This document shows positions 1-7,398 of a stretch of 26,568 nt of DNA, in pieces. Position 1 is the first letter of the stretch, and each line of letters opens with the position of its first letter. This DNA is from an uncultured Eggerthella sp. (GTDB taxonomy: Bacteria > Actinomycetota > Coriobacteriia > Coriobacteriales > Eggerthellaceae), in contig URVA01000007.1 in assembly GCA_900551155.1 (NCBI GenBank), positions 1-26,568 of the forward strand, read 5' to 3'. The position numbers and the translations under genes are program-made. The notes under the pieces were generated by a model, which worked only from the letters and a program-made list of their open reading frames with translations, was not told the origin of the DNA and did no database searches.

Positions 1-1
1 G

Positions 2-139
2 GTGTATAACCTAACGGCGATTGCAAATGCCCACGATGCAGAAACCTTTGTTTCGGCACGTCGTACGTTAAAGAAAATTATGTCAAAGCCGTATTATCGC
101 GAAGATGGCTCTATTGGACTGCGCGGAGAACTTTCGTAA
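2..139 (+). CDS. C-terminal fragment of an unknown protein (5' end outside window)
   Basis: An open frame runs in from the left edge and ends at TAA 137-139. It encodes about 45 residues that include the stretch KKIMSKPYYREDG. I do not recognise the family. The fragment is polar and has no membrane segment. Its stop codon overlaps the AAGGGGAG ribosome-binding site of the next gene, so the two genes are probably co-transcribed and may be translationally coupled. That this is real coding sequence rests on the frame running open to the edge and on the tight junction with the next gene. Confidence 0.55.
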   Translation: MYNLTAIANAHDAETFVSARRTLKKIMSKPYYREDGSIGLRGELS

Positions 140-154
140 GGGGAGAATACGGTG

Positions 155-1105
155 ATGAATTTGAATAACGCCTCTGAAAACTCCGTTGCCAATCGCCTGA
201 AAGCTATTGTTTCGGGAGAGTTCGACGAAGAGGAAGCCCCAGTACAGGACGCTACTTTTATCGTGGATGAAACTCCTTGGCAAGGTGGTCGGGTTAGCAA
301 TTTAGTAACGTGTCTTCGCGCGGATAATCCCAGCCCTATGACTTATGTGGGTACGAATACTTGGATCGTTGCTAATCCCGAAAAAGTGCAAGGTGAAGAC
401 ACACAGTGCGTGGTTATTGATCCGTCTCCTGAAGGCGATCAAACTCAGCGCATCTTGGATACCTGCGCAGAAATGGGTGTGAAGGTTGGCGCCATTTTCC
501 TGACACACGATCACCATGACCATACGGCAGGTGCTCGTGAACTTGCCGACAAGACAGGCGCTCCTATTTATGGCCCAAAAGAGGAAATGGGAGCTGATGC
601 TCCTTGCGGACCTTTTAAGGTAGACCATCTGCTTCGGGAAGGTCTTTTGTATCCATTCGAGGGTGCTCCGATATTCGAAGTGTATAAATTACCTGGTCAT
701 TCAAGCGATTCGATGGGTCTTCTTCTTTCCGAAGAGCAGCTCATGTTCGTAGGTGATGTTGTTTTTCGTCATGGACCTACGGTGGTATTTTATCCTGATG
801 GGCATTTGGGCGACTATTTGGCATCGCTTGATTTGCTTGAGGATCTAGTTAAGTTGGGTAAGGTGCGCATTTTCTGTCCTGGACACGGATATCCTGTGAC
901 TGATCCCATGCGTGCGTTAGAAGCTACGCGTGAACATCGCCTTGAAAGGCTTGATCAGGTTAAAGAGGCACTTGCTTCTGGTGTTTCGCGTGATGCTGAT
1001 GCTCTTTTTGATGCCGTGTATGAAGGTGTGGATGAATCGCTTCGCTGGGCATCGCTTCGTAGCATTGAGGCACAGCTGGTATATCTTGCGGCGCAGGACA
1101 ATTAA
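155..1105 (+). CDS. MBL-fold metallo-hydrolase, LACTB2/glyoxalase II-like
   Basis: This is a cytoplasmic metallo-beta-lactamase-fold hydrolase. The zinc motif HDHHDH lies near residues 118-123. It is followed by the metal-binding PGHSSDS and GDVVF segments and by a C-terminal PGHGYPV. The last 60 or so residues resemble the helical, winged-helix-like tail of LACTB2-type proteins. The family includes thioester hydrolases and an endoribonuclease, so the substrate cannot be read from sequence. Position before a CoA transferase makes an acyl-thioester role possible, but that is inference. I chose ATG 155, 9 nt after the AAGGGGAG at 138-145; a GTG at 152, directly upstream and in frame, is an equally spaced alternative. 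The upstream reading frame ends inside this ribosome-binding site. Confidence 0.85.
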   Translation: MNLNNASENSVANRLKAIVSGEFDEEEAPVQDATFIVDETPWQGGRVSNLVTCLRADNPSPMTYVGTNTWIVANPEKVQGEDTQCVVIDPSPEGDQTQRILDTCAEMGVKVGAIFLTHDHHDHTAGARELADKTGAPIYGPKEEMGADAPCGPFKVDHLLREGLLYPFEGAPIFEVYKLPGHSSDSMGLLLSEEQLMFVGDVVFRHGPTVVFYPDGHLGDYLASLDLLEDLVKLGKVRIFCPGHGYPVTDPMRALEATREHRLERLDQVKEALASGVSRDADALFDAVYEGVDESLRWASLRSIEAQLVYLAAQDN

Positions 1106-1207
1106 AAACACTCTGCTTGGAAGAAAAGCGTGCAACCAAAGAGTTAGTACTCGTACTATTAAGGCATAAAGAAATAAGGGGATCACACTCAGAGGGAGAG
1201 GGAAACT

Positions 1208-2566
1208 ATGGGTGGATTGCAAGGACTAAAGGTTGTCGATCTTACTATTTTTGCGGCAGCACCAGGATGCGCTCGTCTTCTAGCGGAATTGGGGGCTACC
1301 GTATACAAGATCGAGCGCGAAATAGGCGACGATCAGCGCACTCAAGGTGTGTCTTGGGGCATGAAATTCAAAACTGATATTGATGATGCAGCCTTTGACT
1401 GCGGCGGATTCAATCGCAAGTGGGTTTCGCTAAATCTCAAAACAGAAAAGGGTATGGAGGCAATGCTGAAGTTGCTCTCCGAAGCTGATGTTTTCATTAC
1501 CAGCAATCGCACGCCCGCACTAAAGCGTATGGGGCTCGATTACGAAACGCTGCATAAAAAGTTTCCTCGGCTAGTTTGGGCGCAGCTTCGCGGTTATGGC
1601 GAGCGAGGAGAAATGGCAGATGAGCAAGGTTACGATGCCATTACCTATTCCGCGCGCGGTGGTGTAACGATGAGCTTCCCTAATGCGGGCGAGCATTTTG
1701 AGGTAGGCAATTCGCCTGTTGCTTTCGGCGACTGGAATTCGTCTAACGCTTTGGCAGTCGGTATTTTGGCAGCGCTATGGAATGCGCAGCGTACAGGCGT
1801 GGGCGATAAAGTGGTAACCAGCTTGTATCACGTTTCTAACTGGGGCATGATGAGCGCTATCTGTGCACAACAGCAAGGTCAGCAGCATCCAAAAAATCGT
1901 GCTGAAGCTCCGTGTCCAACCAACAACAGCTACGTTACTTCAGATGGCGTATGGTTTGTAATGTGCTTCGGCAACTACAACAAATTCCATCGCAAGGTAT
2001 TTGAAGCTATCGGCATGGATCCCAAGTATTGGGAAGACGAGTCCTATACCAGCTTAGAGGCACTTGCTCAAAATGGTAAGAATGTTGAAGTTATTGCTGC
2101 AATGGAGGCAATCTTCAAAACCAAGACCTGGGCGGAGTGGGAGCCGTTTTTGATGGAGCAAGAGCTTGCGTGTGAAAAATGTCGCACGGTAGAAGACGTT
2201 TTGCAGGACAAGGAAGCTTTCGATAACGACCAGCTCCGTCGCGTGTACTACGAAGATCAGGGCTATGGGGAAGATCACTCCTATACCATCACAACGGCAC
2301 CTGTTCGTTTGGCAAGCATGGGCGACCCTGTGCTGTATCGTTCTCGTCCTGTTGGCTATGATACGCGCGAGGTTTTGGAAGAGCTGGGATATTCGGATGC
2401 GGATATCGATGCATTTGATGCTGATGGTTCGGTGTGTTGTTATGCGGGCGAACCAATGCCTGAAAGCGTTTTGCAGCCAAGTTATGGCTTGTATCCTGCT
2501 AATGCTGAAGAATCAGCCGAATTAGCAGCAGCTCGTGCTGCAGAAGAAGCCGCTGCTCGTGCCTAG
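1208..2566 (+). CDS. Class III CoA transferase (CaiB/BaiF family)
   Basis: This enzyme moves CoA between carboxylic acids, as CaiB, BaiF, formyl-CoA transferase and FldA do. The N-terminus (GLKVVDLTIFAAAPGCARLL) and the core (GYDAITYSARGG) are typical. The Asp in GYDA, about residue 143, is the expected catalytic nucleophile that forms the acyl-aspartyl anhydride. At 452 residues it is somewhat longer than the usual 390-430, and it ends in an alanine/glutamate-rich tail (residues about 433-452) that looks like low-complexity extension. A GAGGGAGAGGG ribosome-binding site precedes ATG 1208. Enzymes for activation and double-bond chemistry lie nearby on the other strand (crotonase 3630-4418, CoA ligase 7438-9084), which supports a shared acid-utilisation route. 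Carnitine, bile-acid or aryl-lactate specificity cannot be chosen from sequence. Confidence 0.88.
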   Translation: MGGLQGLKVVDLTIFAAAPGCARLLAELGATVYKIEREIGDDQRTQGVSWGMKFKTDIDDAAFDCGGFNRKWVSLNLKTEKGMEAMLKLLSEADVFITSNRTPALKRMGLDYETLHKKFPRLVWAQLRGYGERGEMADEQGYDAITYSARGGVTMSFPNAGEHFEVGNSPVAFGDWNSSNALAVGILAALWNAQRTGVGDKVVTSLYHVSNWGMMSAICAQQQGQQHPKNRAEAPCPTNNSYVTSDGVWFVMCFGNYNKFHRKVFEAIGMDPKYWEDESYTSLEALAQNGKNVEVIAAMEAIFKTKTWAEWEPFLMEQELACEKCRTVEDVLQDKEAFDNDQLRRVYYEDQGYGEDHSYTITTAPVRLASMGDPVLYRSRPVGYDTREVLEELGYSDADIDAFDADGSVCCYAGEPMPESVLQPSYGLYPANAEESAELAAARAAEEAAARA

Positions 2567-2658
2567 TGGATCAGGTGTGCAAATTGCTGTTCGTACCTAG
2601 TGGAATAGATACGCAAATCATCATTCGCTCCTAGTGGCAAAACCAAAAATTCCACCAA
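2557..2658 (+). repeat. Degenerate 34-bp tandem repeat, three units, starting over the stop codon of the CoA transferase gene
   Basis: Units start at 2557, 2591 and 2625, exactly 34 bp apart. Each begins with a version of TCGTRCCTAGTGGA (TCGTGCCTAGTGGA, TCGTACCTAGTGGA, TCGCTCCTAGTGGC). The second halves share less (GTGCAAATTG against ACGCAAATCA) and the third unit is the most diverged. The first unit contains the last codons and the TAG of the CoA transferase gene, so the TAG is echoed in each later unit. Confidence 0.7.
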
Positions 2659-2678
2659 ATGCCATCCGAAATGGCAAA

Positions 2679-2731
2679 ACAAAGGCGGTTTGTACTATCG
2701 CGCATTCGGGCGACGTGCAAACCGCCTTTGT
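2679..2731. terminator. Stem-loop between convergent genes, probable bidirectional terminator
   Basis: A perfect 14-bp stem, ACAAAGGCGGTTTG (2679-2692) with CAAACCGCCTTTGT (2718-2731), encloses a 25-nt loop. On the minus strand the stem is followed by a T-rich stretch (TTTGCC); on the plus strand there is only a weak T content. It sits between the CoA transferase gene and the converging CpXC gene. Confidence 0.7.
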
Positions 2732-2765
2732 AGTTGTAGTCAAATAGGCGAAATAAGTATTGCTC

Positions 2766-3629
2766 CTAATCAGATATGGAATCAAGAACGTAATAGGCCC
2801 ACTCTAAGTCAACTACGTAAGCTGATCTGCCAGCATCCACTTTCGTAATTTGCGCAAGGGCATCTTTGTCAAATGACTCTAAGGCTTTCGCGAAAACCTC
2901 GTATGACTCCGCAGACATTGAGCTCGTAAACCCTTCGGTTTCTGTTTGAATATGGAACGTGATTCTTTCATCGTTTGACTCAATGAAGGACACCATGCAA
3001 GGGGTATCTTCGGAAATGCGATTTTGATGCTGCGCGTATCCAAGTACGCTTAGTTTGAGCATTTCTATGATTCTATCGTCATATTCGGCTGCAAAAATAG
3101 CTGCTTTGTCTGAAAGTTCTTGCATGCTATCGACAATACGAAATTCGGTAGAATTCATAACCTCATCCATAGAGGGAAGTGCCGCGAAGGTATCTTCGGC
3201 TTGTTGTGTCATTTCAGGATCGCCGCAAACGTTGTACACCATAAGCTTATGATCGGGATCGATGAACATACAAGGATGATCTAAAATCGTGCGGAATCCG
3301 CAGTGGGGGCAGGTGAAATCAGTAAGAGTTCCTGCGGCTAGGCTAGCTGCTTTTTCTGGATTGTCCTGCGCATTAAGTATGGTCCAAATTTCGAAAGAAG
3401 TTTCCTGCCCGCAGTTGGGGCAGGAAACGGGCATTTCGCTAGACTCGGAGGGGTTCCAAGTGGGGCCTTCAGTTGCGGTTGGCTTTGAAGAACATGCGGA
3501 ACCTTCAGTTGCGGTTGGCTTTGAAGAACATGCGGGACCATCGGTTGCGGTTGCCTCTGAAGAACAAGTGGAACCTTCAGAGTCAAGGCTAGATGAGTTT
3601 TCTTTAGTTGTTTTGTTTTCGGCGCTCAC
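2766..3629 (-). CDS. CpXC-domain zinc-ribbon protein with N-terminal repeats
   Basis: This is a 287-residue cytoplasmic protein of unknown function. Residues about 67-135 match the CpXC pattern: SCPNCG at C70/C73 and TCPHCG at C107/C110 should form a zinc ribbon, with the linking sequence typical of the family. The C-terminal half has no motif I recognise. Residues about 22-57 are three 12-residue repeats of the type CSSKPTATEGPA, encoded by 36-bp DNA repeats, and are probably disordered. The start is GTG at 3629, which follows the TAA of the crotonase gene with no gap; the GGAAAGGA ribosome-binding site lies inside the crotonase's last codons. Translation is therefore likely coupled to the crotonase. 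The role next to an acyl-CoA enzyme is unknown. Confidence 0.8.
   Translation of the reverse strand: MSAENKTTKENSSSLDSEGSTCSSEATATDGPACSSKPTATEGSACSSKPTATEGPTWNPSESSEMPVSCPNCGQETSFEIWTILNAQDNPEKAASLAAGTLTDFTCPHCGFRTILDHPCMFIDPDHKLMVYNVCGDPEMTQQAEDTFAALPSMDEVMNSTEFRIVDSMQELSDKAAIFAAEYDDRIIEMLKLSVLGYAQHQNRISEDTPCMVSFIESNDERITFHIQTETEGFTSSMSAESYEVFAKALESFDKDALAQITKVDAGRSAYVVDLEWAYYVLDSISD
3464..3571 (-). repeat. Three in-frame 36-bp tandem repeats inside the CpXC gene
   Basis: Three units of 36 bp occupy about 3464-3571. The first two are nearly identical (CCTTCAGTTGCGGTTGGC... on the + strand) and the third has several substitutions. Because 36 is a multiple of three, copy-number change would add or remove 12 residues without a frameshift. 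Confidence 0.85.
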
Positions 3630-4418
3630 TTAGCGTCCTTTCCATTGCGGTTCGCGTTTTTCAGCGAATGCCTTCGGTCCTTCAAGGGAATCTTCAGTAG
3701 CATTAACGAGCTCTTGATAGTAGTCCATAATACCCCAACCAGCACCAGGGAATTCATCATCGCAAGCAGCCGCCTCTTTCATGGCTGCCTTGGAATACTC
3801 GATTGCAAGAGGAGCACTCTTTACGATGCCTTCAGCAAGCTTAAATGCCGTTGGAAGCAATTCCTCTTCGTCGACAACGCGGCTGACCAGCCCCCACTCA
3901 TAGGCTTTTTCAGCGTCAATATTGTCGCCAACAAGAATAAGCTCGGCAGCATATTTCTGGGGAATTTGCTGCATCAAACGAAGGATGGCGCCATCGCCAG
4001 TGGATGCACGACCGTGGCGTGCTTCGGGCAATCCGAATACCGAATGACTGCTCGCAATAGCGATATCGCAAGCAAGCACCAATCCAAGTCCGCCGCCAAC
4101 GCAAACGCCATTTACTGCTGCAATAAGTGGCTTCTTGAAGCGATGCTTCGACATACCTAAGAGCCCCCAATTCTCCTTACCTTCAGGTAAGTGGTAGGTG
4201 CCAGCAGCGAGTTCTTTTAGGTCAGCGCCTGCGCAAAAACAGGTGCCTGCATTGGTGATAATGCAGCAACGCTGTGTTGGATCGTTGTCCCAACGCTCAA
4301 GTTCGCTGGAGAATTCCTTCATCATTAAAGAGCTCATGGCATTGCGTGCCTTGGGTCGATTAAACGTAATAAGAAGAACGCCGTCACGTTCCTCGGTCAG
4401 AATTGTTTCGTAAGCCAT
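3630..4418 (-). CDS. Crotonase-fold enoyl-CoA hydratase/isomerase family protein
   Basis: A 262-residue protein with full crotonase architecture. The oxyanion-hole segments are AGADLKEL (residues about 63-70) and CVGGGLGL (106-113). The Glu in LPEARHG (E132) matches the second catalytic Glu of enoyl-CoA hydratase. The other Glu, normally in the GGGxEL segment, is replaced by Gly112. Family members keeping only the E132-type Glu are often isomerases or use other chemistry, so simple hydration is doubtful. CaiD-like naming would be an over-reach. A GGGGAAAGGGG ribosome-binding site precedes ATG 4418, and the CpXC gene follows with stop and start abutting. A plausible -10 (TACAAT on the minus strand, 4473-4478) lies upstream. 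Confidence 0.85.
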   Translation of the reverse strand: MAYETILTEERDGVLLITFNRPKARNAMSSLMMKEFSSELERWDNDPTQRCCIITNAGTCFCAGADLKELAAGTYHLPEGKENWGLLGMSKHRFKKPLIAAVNGVCVGGGLGLVLACDIAIASSHSVFGLPEARHGRASTGDGAILRLMQQIPQKYAAELILVGDNIDAEKAYEWGLVSRVVDEEELLPTAFKLAEGIVKSAPLAIEYSKAAMKEAAACDDEFPGAGWGIMDYYQELVNATEDSLEGPKAFAEKREPQWKGR

Positions 4419-4505
4419 AAAGATCCCCTTTCCCCATTAATCCCTAGGCTACTTACGTCTCGGGTTGTTCTTATTGTAAATCGCTAGGCAAGGAGTACTA
4501 GAGGT

Positions 4506-4595
4506 AAAAGCGCAAAAGTCAAAAGTGCTGAACGTAAAAGCACTGAACGTAAAAGTATTAAAGGCGGAAGTGTTGAAGGTGAAAGTGTTAAAGCA
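4506..4595. repeat. Degenerate 15-bp tandem repeat, about six units
   Basis: Units start at 4506, 4521, 4536, 4551, 4566 and 4581. The pattern is close to RAAAGYRYTGAANGT, for example AAAAGTGCTGAACGT and AAAAGCACTGAACGT. The period is a multiple of three, and both strands stay open for a stretch. The plus frame has no start codon after the TAG at 4485. The minus frame would read as F-N-T-F-T-like pentapeptides but belongs to an ORF that overlaps cstA in the wrong frame. I treat it as non-coding. Confidence 0.75.
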
Positions 4596-4626
4596 AAAAA
4601 GAAGTGGCTCCAAATGGAACCACTTC
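4595..4626 (-). terminator. Rho-independent terminator of the cstA operon
   Basis: The stem GAAGTGG/CCACTTC (4601-4607 with 4620-4626) continues past one mismatch into TCC/GGA around an AAAT loop. On the minus strand it is followed directly by a run of six T (4595-4600). It lies about 75 bp past the cstA stop codon. Confidence 0.85.
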
Positions 4627-4702
4627 AAAAAACATCTAGTTCGGTTTTGAGTGAGCCTGGGGCTCAGGGCGAGCCCTTTCGCTCTAAGAACCGTATTTCG
4701 AA

Positions 4703-6493
4703 CTAAGCTTCCTGAGGCTTCTTCTTGCCGAAGATCGTCTTGGCGCCCTTGACTGCCAAAACGATAGCCAGAACAAACAGAATAGCTGCAAGAATTGCCT
4801 GAACAGCAGCGCTGAACAAATCGCCCGAACCTGCCATAAGCACTAAGCCCTTGGCGTAGAGCGTCTGAACCAAAGAAGTCAAGGTAACGGCAAGCATGAA
4901 CACCATTGGGATGTAGAACATCTTGTTGTTCTTGCCAGCGTTGCCAAGCCATGCGCAAACAGCAAGCAAAGCCAATACTGCAAGCAGCTGGTTTGCGGCA
5001 CCGAACAAAGGCCAAATAATGGTATAGCCTGTCATGCCTAAAACGATACCGATAACAACAGTGATCAACGTTGCAACGTAAGGGTTAGAGAAGAACTTGC
5101 GAGCGCCCGTTACGCTTTCCATAGTTTCGCCCACGGGGATCCAGAGTTCCTGGAACATATAACGTGCAAGACGAGTAGCAGTGTCGAGTGAGGTCAAGCA
5201 GAATGCCGATACTGCCAAAATGAGCAGGGTGTAGGCAATGCTTTCAACGCCTTCAAGGCCAGGGATGCAAGCAAGCATCTGAGACAAGCCGCCTGCAAAT
5301 ACAGCGGTTGGGGAAGCGTAGTCACCTGCGCAGTATGCCTGCCATACGAAACCAACCGCGCACAGAGAAATAATAGCGAGCAAGCATTCGATCAACATAC
5401 CGCCATAAGCGATTGGCTGAGCGTGGGATTCTTTTTCCAGCTGTTTAGAAGTGGTGCCAGAAGCAACCAAGCTGTGGAAGCCAGAAATAGCGCCACAAGC
5501 AATAGTAATAAACAGTGCAGGGAACAAGAAGCCAGAAGCTGCGGAAAGATTAGTTACTGCAGCGCCTGTTTCTGGGTTGATGATAGGATTTCCTGCAGCA
5601 TCAACTGCGGCATTACTTGCAAAGAATCCTGTAAATGCAGGAATATCAAGGTTGGATGCGTTGCCAGTCAAGCTTGCGCCTACGATACCAATGATGGAAA
5701 GAATGATCATGCCATACAGCAAGAAAGAGCTCAGGTAGTCGCGAGGCTGAAGCAAAATCCATACAGGAGCAATAGCGGCAACCATGATATAAACGCCCAG
5801 CAAAATCATCCATGTGGTGTAGTCAAGGGAAATGTAGGGGAAGTTATAACCTACCGCTACCAAAACCACAATGATCAAAATAGCAATACCGATATTTGCT
5901 ACTGCTGGTATGTTACGGCCGCGGGTAACGAGACCATAAATAACAGCAGCTACGATGAAGAGCATAGAAATCATAGCGGTACGCTGGTTTGCCAAATTAG
6001 ATGCATCGGTTGCATTTGCGAGACCTACTGCAAAGGTGTTGGCAACAATTGATGCAAAAGCTGCAACAACAAGAAGCAGGGTAAGGTATGCAAAAATACA
6101 GAAAATACGCTTAGCGGTGTTATCAATATTTTCTGCAATAACCGCTGCAATACTCTGGCCTTTATGACGCAGTGATGCGAACAATGCGCCAAAGTCGTGC
6201 ATAGCACCAAAGAAAATGCCACCAATAAGAACCCATAAAAGTACAGGTACCCAGCCAAATACTGCTGCCTGGATAGGACCATTGATGGGGCCAGCGCCAG
6301 CGATGGATGAAAAATGGTGACCTAACAATACGTAAGGCTTGGACGGAACGTAGTCGATGCCGTCTTCAAGTTCTTGCGCAGGAGTAGGTCGTTTGGGGTC
6401 AACTCCCCATTGTTTTGCCAGCCAGCCGCCATAGCATACGTAGCCAACGATCAAAACAATGAGGCCGCCGAGTAAAACAAGCATTGCGTTCAT
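4703..6493 (-). CDS. cstA: CstA-family carbon starvation / peptide or pyruvate transporter
   Basis: A multi-spanning inner-membrane protein of 596 residues, close to the roughly 600-residue form in Firmicutes and shorter than the 700-residue E. coli CstA. It carries the family signature: LLGHHFSSIAGAGPINGPIQ near residues 56-75, GAMHDFGALFASLRHKGQSI near 97-116, and FHSLVASGTTSKQL in the middle. About sixteen hydrophobic segments can be counted. Relatives (CstA, BtsT) take up peptides or pyruvate under carbon limitation; which applies here cannot be told. The gene lies 29 bp behind a 176-residue gene, so the two form an operon. No small YbdD/YjiX-like partner is seen next to it. An AAGAAAGG ribosome-binding site precedes ATG 6493. 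Confidence 0.93.
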   Translation of the reverse strand: MNAMLVLLGGLIVLIVGYVCYGGWLAKQWGVDPKRPTPAQELEDGIDYVPSKPYVLLGHHFSSIAGAGPINGPIQAAVFGWVPVLLWVLIGGIFFGAMHDFGALFASLRHKGQSIAAVIAENIDNTAKRIFCIFAYLTLLLVVAAFASIVANTFAVGLANATDASNLANQRTAMISMLFIVAAVIYGLVTRGRNIPAVANIGIAILIIVVLVAVGYNFPYISLDYTTWMILLGVYIMVAAIAPVWILLQPRDYLSSFLLYGMIILSIIGIVGASLTGNASNLDIPAFTGFFASNAAVDAAGNPIINPETGAAVTNLSAASGFLFPALFITIACGAISGFHSLVASGTTSKQLEKESHAQPIAYGGMLIECLLAIISLCAVGFVWQAYCAGDYASPTAVFAGGLSQMLACIPGLEGVESIAYTLLILAVSAFCLTSLDTATRLARYMFQELWIPVGETMESVTGARKFFSNPYVATLITVVIGIVLGMTGYTIIWPLFGAANQLLAVLALLAVCAWLGNAGKNNKMFYIPMVFMLAVTLTSLVQTLYAKGLVLMAGSGDLFSAAVQAILAAILFVLAIVLAVKGAKTIFGKKKPQEA

Positions 6494-6522
6494 GTTTTAT
6501 CAGCCTTTCTTGTCGTGTGCCT

Positions 6523-7053
6523 CTACTGCGCCAATGCGAGATTGCTGACAAGTGCTTCTTTGAGCTGTTTGCCAGCGGCGTTAGTTTCAATTTCTGTTCC
6601 AGGTTTGCGTGAAAGATCTACTACCGCTAAACGCAGATCGGTCCAACCGCGAAAACCTAACCAAAAGTTTTTACGGAATCGAATTGACCTAACACGCTTA
6701 AACGCTTCGTCGGTGCATCGATTGGCAATAATGACCAACGTAAGGGCAGACGACATATGATTAGGCGAGGGATCCACTTTGCGTATCGCTTTGGTGGTCA
6801 TGAAGTCTACGGCATCTAAAAGATGCGCTTCATCAAGCTCGTCAATCATTTCAAAGAACATGAAGTCGTGGGTATTTACTTCCCACAGTTTGGCACGCTT
6901 TGTTAAAACGTATTTTTCGCCATAGGTGTGAAATTCTGCAAATGCAGGAAATCGCTTTCCTTCAAAGAGATAGTCCCGTCTGATGTCGTAGTATGCCTCG
7001 TGTGCCGCAAGAACGCGATTAAGCAAATCAGCGCGTTTATCAGCTGCGGTCAT
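6523..7053 (-). CDS. Conserved-looking hypothetical protein, first gene of the cstA operon
   Basis: A 176-residue soluble protein that I do not recognise. It is rich in charged and aromatic residues (AAHEAYYDIRRDYLFEGK, EFHTYGEKYVLTKRAKLWE) and has no signal peptide, membrane segment or metal motif. A GAAAGGAG ribosome-binding site lies 6 nt before ATG 7053. Only 29 bp separate it from cstA, so a role in controlling, assembling or assisting the transporter is a reasonable inference. In E. coli the cstA partner is a protein of about 65 residues; this one is not similar. It is certainly coding, judged by the ribosome-binding site, operon position and normal composition. Confidence 0.8.
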   Translation of the reverse strand: MTAADKRADLLNRVLAAHEAYYDIRRDYLFEGKRFPAFAEFHTYGEKYVLTKRAKLWEVNTHDFMFFEMIDELDEAHLLDAVDFMTTKAIRKVDPSPNHMSSALTLVIIANRCTDEAFKRVRSIRFRKNFWLGFRGWTDLRLAVVDLSRKPGTEIETNAAGKQLKEALVSNLALAQ

Positions 7054-7273
7054 GAGCTACTCCTTTCTTCATCACAAGGGACAATCTTTTCTCTGAAATA
7101 TGCAAGCCATCTGCAAGTTCAAGCGCGAAAGATTGTAAAGGTAGGTTTTTCATCAAATAGTGCAAAATTGTGTCGTGTGTCGAAAAAATACTTTGAACGG
7201 CGAAGTAATTTCGAGAAAACTGCAGATAGCAAACTTAAAAGTAAGTAAAAAGGAAAGGTTGAAAAGAAGCCCC

Positions 7274-7354
7274 TATCCTTTAAAGGGTTGAAAGAATCTC
7301 GAAACAGGCGAAGGGCGCAACAATGATTAGGAAGTGTCAACCCTTTAAAGGGAT
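7274..7354. promoter_or_regulatory. Paired palindromes of the CCCTTTAAAGGG type forming a larger inverted repeat
   Basis: Site 1 (7274-7290, TATCCTTTAAAGGGTTG) and site 2 (7338-7354, CAACCCTTTAAAGGGAT) are each self-palindromic and are also inverted copies of each other over CAACCCTTTAAAGG. Their centres are 65 bp apart, about six helical turns. They lie after the CoA ligase terminator and upstream of the cstA operon. An operator pair for the cstA operon is the simplest reading; a long-stem RNA hairpin is the alternative. Confidence 0.5.
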
Positions 7355-7366
7355 GGGAGCCGAGTT

Positions 7367-7398
7367 AAAAAGTAAGCCCGACACGTGGTCGGGCTTAC
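7367..7398 (-). terminator. Rho-independent terminator of the CoA ligase gene
   Basis: A perfect 11-bp GC-rich stem, GTAAGCCCGAC (7372-7382) with GTCGGGCTTAC (7388-7398), encloses a 5-nt loop ACGTG. On the minus strand five T follow (7367-7371). It ends 40 bp beyond the stop codon of the ligase gene. Confidence 0.92.

Noticed and set aside
1154..1159. TACTAT as -10 of the CoA transferase gene
   Set aside because: The matching -35 position (TGCAAC) is poor, so the promoter cannot be supported; read-through from upstream is equally possible.
2557..2658. CRISPR-like array
   Set aside because: Only three units, directly adjacent with no unique spacers, and strongly diverged.
4449..5015. A 188-residue minus-strand ORF with FNTFT-like pentapeptides at its end
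   Set aside because: It overlaps the 3' part of cstA in another frame. The pentapeptides only reflect the 15-bp DNA repeat, and there is no ribosome-binding site.
5423..6052. A 209-residue plus-strand ORF opposite cstA
   Set aside because: It is antisense to a well-supported membrane protein, has no ribosome-binding site, and is rich in Cys/Asn/Ser as expected for a shadow frame.
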